Shown here in pieces: positions 58,377 through 64,000 of a stretch of 64,000 nt of DNA. The position numbers and the translations under genes were made by a program. How positions within the stretch are numbered: position 1 is the first letter of the stretch; the number at the start of each line of letters is the position of its first letter. A model generated the notes under the pieces. The model was not told the origin of the DNA. It saw only the letters and a list, made by a program, of their open reading frames with translations, and made no database searches. The stretch spans positions 17,639,616-17,703,615 of the forward strand of contig NC_084819.1 of the NCBI RefSeq assembly GCF_963583255.1, read 5' to 3'. The DNA comes from Pyrus communis. Lineage: Eukaryota; Streptophyta; Magnoliopsida; Rosales; Rosaceae.

Positions 58377-60944
58377 GTGACACAACCTCGCCCCACACCT
58401 CTAGGGTACGATTTAGAGTTCGCTATGCCTAGAGGAGAGAGATGTGTTGTAGATTGTGTGTACCCAGGATGTCCAGTGATCGTAGAGGGTGTTGCTTTGT
58501 CAGCCGATCTTATCCCGTTAGATATTGTGGACTTTGATGTGATTCTGGGCACGGATTGGTTGCACTTCTATCGTGCCAACATTGACTGTTACGGGAAAGT
58601 AGTTACGTTTCACCGACCTGGACTACCTGTGATTACTTTCGTGGGTGAGCAGAGTGGGGTGAGACATGGCGTTATCTCGGCGCTGCGAGCGAAAAAATTG
58701 TTATCTAAGGGTTGTCAGGGGTATCTAGCTCATGTGGTGCTAGATGAGGCTGTTCCTAACAGAGTGGAGGATGTGAGAGTGGTCAGACACTTCCCTGATG
58801 TTTTTCCCGAGGATTTACCTGGTTTACCCCCAAATCGAGACGTGGAGTTCACTATTGAGTTACTTCCAGGTACTAATCCTATTTCTTTAACTCCTTATCG
58901 TATGGCTCCCGCGAAGTTAAGGGAATTGAAAGTTCAGCTGCAGGAGTTAGTGGATAAGGGATTTATCCAGCCTAGTACTTCGCCTTGGGGCGCTCCAGTG
59001 TTGTTTGTGAGGAAGAAGGATGGAACTTTGAGGCTGTGCATCGACTACAGGCAACTAAACCGGGTGACGATTAAAAACCGTTATCCATTGCCTCGTATCG
59101 ATGATTTGTTCGATCAGCTGAAAGGTGCTTGTGTGTTCTCTAAGATTGACCTGAGGTCTGGTTACTATCAGTTGAAGATTAGTAGGGATGATGTCCCTAA
59201 GACGGCGTTCAGGACTCGTTATGGTCATTACGAGTTTCTGGTTATGCCATTTGGGTTGACGAATGCACCAGCCGCCTTCATGGATTTGATGAACCGGGTG
59301 TTCCAGCCTTACTTGGATAGATTTGTCATTGTCTTCATTGACGATATTCTGGTGTATTCTAAGTCGAAAGCGGAGCATGTTCGACATCTTACTTTGGTGT
59401 TGAAGAGGTTGAGGGAACACCAGCTATATGCTAAGTTTAGCAAGTGCCAGTTCTGGTTAGATCAAGTTGCGTTCTTGGGGCACATCATTTCTGCTCAGGG
59501 TATTTTGGTGGACCCCCAGAAGGTTGCAGCTGTGGAGAGTTGGGAGCAACCGCGAACCGTCACTGAGGTGAGAAGTTTTCTTGGCTTGGCGGGGTATTAT
59601 CGGAGATTCGTTAAGGATTTCTCGGTGATTGCCTTACCACTGACGAGGTTAACGAGGAAGCATGTTAAATTTGAGTGGGATGATAGGTGTGAACAGAGTT
59701 TCCAGCAGTTGAAGCATTGTCTCACTCATGCACCGGTTTTGGCACTCCCAGACGATAGTGGTGATTTCGAGGTTTATAGCGATGCTTCCTTGAATGGTCT
59801 GGGATGTGTATTGATGCAGCATGGTAGGGTGATTGCTTATGCTTCGCGGCAGTTGAAACCTCATGAGTTGAATTACCCTACACATGATTTGGAGTTGGCT
59901 GTTATCATCTTTGCGTTGAAGTTGTGGAGACACTATCTTTACGGAGAGAAGTGTAGAATCTTTACAGATCACAAGAGTCTCCAATATCTCTTTACTCAGA
60001 GGGAACTTAATCTTCGTCAGCGGAGGTGGTTGGAGTTGCTCAGCGATTACGATTGCACGATTGATTATCATCCTGGTCGTGCGAACGTAGTGGCTGATGC
60101 ACTTAGCAGGAAGTCACAAGGCCGTATCAATGCGTTGTACGCGAGTCGTGTCCCTCTTTTAGTGGACTTACGTGCTACGGGAGTAAGGCTAGAAGCCGAA
60201 GATCGAGAAGTGGCGCTACTTGCTAATTTCCAAGTTAAGCCAATTCTTATTGATCGGGTGCTTGAAGTTCAGGTAGCTGATCAGGAGACTCAAAAACTTA
60301 TTCAAGCTCGAGAGCAAGGAAGGAAGCGAGACCTCAGAGTTCGTGATTCGGATGGCATGTTGATGCTAGAGGGTAGAATGTTTGTGCCTAACAATGTGGA
60401 GTTGAGGAAAGAAATTCTTGATGAAGCACATATCTCGGCTTACGCCATGCATCCAGGAGCTACCAAAATGTATCATACCATTCGACCATTTTATTATTGG
60501 CCGGGTATGAAGAGGGAGATAGCCGAGTATGTGAGCAGGTGTGCTGTGTGTCAGCAGGTGAAAGCAGAGAGGAATAAGCCGTTTGGATTGTTGCAGCCGC
60601 TTTCCGTTCCAGAGTGGAAATGGGAAAATATCACTATGGATTTTGTGTACAAGTTGCCGCGTACACAAAATGGCTTTGACGACATTTGGGTAATCGTTGA
60701 TCGGCTCACTAAGTCGGCTCATTTTATTCCAGTGAGAGAGAAGTATTCTTTGAGCCGTTTAGCGGAGTTGTTTATCTCGAAGGTGGTGAAGTATCATGGT
60801 GTCCCGGTGAGTATTGTCTCGGATTGTGATCCACGATTCACATCTAAGTTTTGGGTGGCTTTTCAGGAAGCTTTAGGTACGAGACTACTTTACAGTACGG
60901 CGTATCATCCTCAGACGGATGGACAGTCAGAGAGGACTATTTAG
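58377..60944 (+). pseudogene. Chromovirus Pol: protease end, RT, RNase H, integrase core
   Basis: 855 residues in one frame. Protease tail with ILGTDWL; RT with [30 protein letters not shown] and catalytic FIDDIL (about 59334-59351); RNase H with [24 protein letters not shown] and [10 protein letters not shown]; integrase zinc finger [10 protein letters not shown]...CAVCQQ, then DDE core starting TMDFVYKLP and second Asp in IVSDCDPRF, Glu in QSERT. The second Asp block has Cys where Arg is usual. Ends at TAG 60942-60944, just past the catalytic Glu. Confidence 0.9.
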
Positions 60945-61205
60945 ACTTTGGAGGATATGCTGCGAGCTTCGGTGTTGCAGTTTGGTGATGCTTGGCACCA
61001 GCGGTTGGATTTGATGGAATTCGCTTACAACAACAGTTTTCACTCGAGTATTGGCATGGCGCCATTTGAGGCATTGTATGGTAGAGCTTGTCGCACACCA
61101 TTGTGTTGGTCAGAGGTTGGAGAAAGAGTCTTAGTGGGTCCGGAGATTGTTGAGGAGACTACTCAAAACGTTCAGGTAATTAAGTCTAACCTGAAAGCAG
61201 CTTAG
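60945..61205 (+). pseudogene. Chromovirus integrase C-terminal part
   Basis: Same frame, with WHQRLDLMEFAYNNSFHSSI and GMAPFEALYGRACRTPL, the conserved end of gypsy integrase (GPY/F-side region follows). Stopped by TAG at 61203-61205. Confidence 0.85.
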
Positions 61206-61682
61206 GACAGGCAGAAGAATCTAGCGGATCGGCATGCTACGGACAGAGTGTATGAGGTCGGAGACTGGGTATTTTTTAAGCTTTCACCGTGGAGAGGTGT
61301 CGTGCGGTTTGGAAAGAAGGGGAAGTTGAGTCCCAGATACATTGGACCATACATGGTCACAGAACGAGTTGGTGAGGTAGCTTACAGGTTGGAGTTGCCT
61401 CCGGAGTTGGCTAGAGTGCATAATGTTTTTCACGTGTCCATGCTCCGACACTATGTTGCTGATCCATCTCACGTGATACCTCCTCAACCGTTAGAGATTA
61501 ATCCAGATTTAACGTACGATGAGGAACCGGTGACGATCATTGATTGGAAGAAGAAGGTTATGAGGAACAAGACGGTGAACTTAGTGAAAGTTTTGTGGAG
61601 GAATCATTTAGTCGAGGAAGCTACGTGGGAGACAGAAGATCGGATGAGGGATTTGTATCCTCGATTTTTCTTTCATCACTAG
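61206..61682 (+). pseudogene. Chromovirus integrase GPY/F module and chromodomain
   Basis: Same frame to the natural end at TAG 61680-61682. LSPRYIGPYMVTERVGEVAY is the GPY/F module; VFHVSMLRHYV follows. The C-terminal chromodomain reads PVTIIDWKKKVMRNKTVNLV, KVLWRNHLVEEATWE and MRDLYPRFF, as in Tekay/Del-type chromoviruses, where it directs integration to particular chromatin. Confidence 0.85.
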
Positions 61683-61725
61683 GGGTTATACTTGGTTGTT
61701 TTGAATTTCGGGATGAAATTCTATT

Positions 61726-61738
61726 AAGGTGGGTAGGT
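61726..61738 (+). promoter_or_regulatory. Polypurine tract before the 3' LTR
   Basis: AAGGTGGGTAGGT, purine-rich and directly next to the TG of the 3' LTR; primes plus-strand DNA synthesis. Confidence 0.6.
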
Positions 61739-63899
61739 TGTGACATCCCATCCCGGGATTTTTAAAACGCACACGTGAAATGACACTTTTACCCCTAGCC
61801 CGTCTCTTTTACGTTTAATCGTTATTTGGAGCCTGGTTGGCATGTTTGGAACCATACACGTACTCCCTTTCTCTCTGTCTCTTTTTCCCTGTTTCTCTCT
61901 CTTTTCCCCGAGCTCCCTTCTTTCTTCTTCTTCTTCTTCCTTCAAACGTACGGACACACACCAAGAACCATTATACCGTAGCAGATCGAGGAAACCAAGG
62001 GTGCAGTCGTGATCGTGAGGTCGAGGGGAGCACGAATATACCATTTTCAGGTAGGAACTTCGACGTTCTCACGTCGATTTCATAAGCTCCGATTTGTGTA
62101 CTGTTCATGCAAAAATTATTCATTGAGTTTTTGGGATTTCTAAGCTCGTAGGTAGCTTGGTGGTGTCACGAGGAGCCCAGGAGTGTTTCGTTGGAAGTGT
62201 TTTGACGTCGGGGAAGCTTGGTTCGAAGTTGCCCGAGTTTTGAGTTTTGAGACAGGTACGATCGCGTGGTTTTTAGCTTTTAAAAGTTGTATAACGTGAT
62301 TCTACTAGTCTAGGGCTTTCTTTTGGTACAAGAATCATAGAAAATGGTTGGAAAACGAAGGAGAATAGTGAGTTTAAAGTTTTCCCAGTTTTCCGGTGAC
62401 CAGAGTCCGGCGAGGGTAGGCCGGAATATTCCTAACGGCAGTAACGGTATCCGGTTAAGTTTAACGGAATATTCCTGACGGCGTCAATTGACATCGTCAA
62501 TGTGCATGGCACGTGGCCGCGCGTGGGGGCGCGTAGGTCCGTGCCTATTTTGGCGCGTGGGGGCGCGTGAGAGGTCCAAAAATTATTTTAAAAATATGGT
62601 TGTGATCCTGAGGTTGTGTAGAGCACGTTGGTATATTCATTTGTCCAATTTGAGCAATGTATGAGAAGTTATTACGAGAAGTTGGTTATGTGCTTTAAAG
62701 TTAACGTTTTTATAGCTATTTCGCATATAGGTGACACGTACCCCGAGGACGAGCGTGCACACGCAAGGCAGGGGGCTACGACCCTTCTACATACCAATGA
62801 GTGGGCTTTTGGTTTTCCGTATATACCTATATACTATATTTTCCCAGAACTTGAATAAATGTTTATTCATTATGCCATGCATTACATTATCGTTTTTCGT
62901 GCATCGTTGGGTACGTTATTAGTTGCATATATTTATACATATGCATATTGGGTGCTGTGGACGCACAGGTAAGTGCCAGGTAAGCGTTATTCACGTTTAT
63001 GTTTCAGTAATAGTTTGAGATAGTTAGAGAGCTCATAACCTGCACCCCCGGTGTTAGTGCTCCCGCCCGTGGCCAGGGCACAGTCCTTCACATGATGTTC
63101 ACCTCCCGGACCTTATGCTCACCTTGGATTCAAGGTAGGTGCACAGGCCTGTCGTACAGACCACTTTAGGTGGTTCCGACTCGTAGGTGACCCGCGATTA
63201 TTCGCCCAGTCTTCACGTGATCGTAGCACTTATTTACACCCAGGCCTGTTGTACAGACCACTTTAGGTGGTTCTGACTCGTGGGCAGGTTTAGACATTGA
63301 GATTGAGATTTGAGCTCTAGATGCAGTCGTACAGGTCACGTTAGGTGACTCCGACTGCCAGATTATATGATATTGATATGTTTATACCTGGGCACTTGCA
63401 TATCGTTATGAGATTTCGGCATGGCATATTATCGAGCATGATTGATATACCTTTGAGCATATTTGGCATATGTATTATGTGTATATATTTTCTGGGAAGT
63501 ATACAGGTTTTACGGCGAGGGGTTAGAAAGTATTTTTTTAAATGGTTTTCTAAAGCTTTGTTTTTGCCCACTCACGCTTTTGTTTTGCGCCCCTCCAGGT
63601 TCTAGTTGAGTAGCAGTTCCGGGGGTTTCCCAGAGGGCTTTTCCGGCACTTTTGACAGACACCTACCATAGTAGGGTCACCTTCGGGTGTACTTTTGTCG
63701 CAACTTTTCCTTTGGGCTGCTGTAGACCTGCTCTGAATTTGTGACTCACACGCTAGCACTTGTATTAGTACATTGTATGCTAGTTGGTTTTTATATACTC
63801 GTACTTTATATTACTACTTTATTAGCTTCCGCATGTGCACATGGCTACGGCACCTTTGTGTGACGGCCAGCACGCTCCGATCTCGGTCGGGGTGTGTCA
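61739..63899 (+). repeat. 3' LTR of the chromovirus
   Basis: 2161 bases, TGTGACATCCCA to GGTGTGTCA. Compared with the 5' LTR it lacks two short blocks in the GGAATATTCC region (near 62424 and 62472), so it lost the triplet motif found at 55331. Confidence 0.95.
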
Positions 63900-63904
63900 G
63901 GTGT

Positions 63905-64000
63905 AATCCTAATTCCTTTTCATAACTTGATGGTAGAAATCTTGAGTACGAGATTTATTTTAATGGGGGTTGAATGTAATAGCCTGAAAATTTAAAATAT
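63905..64000 (+). repeat. Resumption of LARD interior and start of its 3' LTR (copy B)
   Basis: Continues the sequence of 10385 onward in copy A; the 3' LTR begins at 63975 (TGTAATAGCCTG) and runs off the window. Confidence 0.85.

Larger units (their letters stand above)
54572..63899 (+). mobile_element. Full-length Ty3/gypsy chromovirus (Tekay/Del-like), recent
   Basis: 9328 bases: 5' LTR 54572-56785, primer-binding site 56789-56800, gag-pol 56865-61682, polypurine tract about 61726-61738, 3' LTR 61739-63899. Direct repeats GGTGT at 54567-54571 and 63900-63904. Copy A has the undisturbed site at 10374-10390 (GTGGTGGGTGTAATCC). Domain order protease, RT, RNase H, integrase, chromodomain identifies a chromovirus. 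The LTRs differ by a few substitutions and two small deletions in the 3' LTR, so insertion is recent and later than the segmental duplication. It sits within the LARD interior. Confidence 0.95.

Noticed and set aside
57933..61205. In-frame stops as programmed read-through sites of gag-pol
   Set aside because: There are four of them, one inside the protease and two inside the integrase region; decay is the simpler explanation.

Overview
The window is nuclear DNA from a flowering plant. A rosaceous tree such as apple or pear is my best guess, inferred from the style of the repeats and from resemblance of the genes; the sequence itself proves only a eudicot-like genome. Evidence for a plant: multi-exon genes with GT-AG introns, a plant LRR receptor kinase, and plant-type Ty3/gypsy chromoviruses, Ty1/copia, L1-like and RTE-like LINEs, a tRNA-type SINE, and Ac-like hAT, PIF/Harbinger and Mutator-like elements. 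Host coding sequence is a small share of the window; most of the rest is transposable elements, many nested in one another.

The backbone is a tandem segmental duplication. Positions 1-10,500 recur at about 44,510-64,000, shifted by about 44.5 kb. Each copy holds, in order: the right end of an Ac-like hAT, the last 59 bases of a solo gypsy LTR, the right half of a long-TIR DNA element, a small 83-aa membrane protein gene (+ strand), and an LRR receptor-like kinase gene (- strand). Copy A of the kinase (exons 2714-22825, 19 exons) reads as a complete 956-aa protein of the LRR-VIII-1 type (the At5g49760/HPCA1 relatives), although its intron 3 has grown to 13.4 kb. That intron holds an L1-like LINE on the opposite strand, itself broken by a non-coding LTR element (7416-12179), a truncated copia (15004-17339) and a solo LTR (19148-19934). 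Intron 1 holds another solo LTR (20619-22453). Copy B of the kinase (47210-51282) shows 16 of the 19 exons; the rest lie beyond the right edge. Copy B's intron also carries a recent full-length Tekay/Del-like chromovirus (54572-63899, perfect 5-bp TSD), absent at the matching site of copy A.

Between the copies (23,000-35,100) is intergenic DNA with an RTE-LINE-derived repeat pair, a SINE with A and B boxes, a Mutator-type MITE with a perfect 9-bp TSD, a GT/AT minisatellite, an FHA-domain gene fragment and two sets of unidentified exons. At 35,101-45,510 lies a four-level nest: long-TIR element > solo LTR > Ac-like hAT (perfect 8-bp TSD) > PIF/Harbinger. The Harbinger element has a Myb-like gene and a transposase gene. 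It also appears to hold fragments of two host genes, a CYP78A-like P450 and a UGT80-like sterol glucosyltransferase, which is the most unusual feature of the window.
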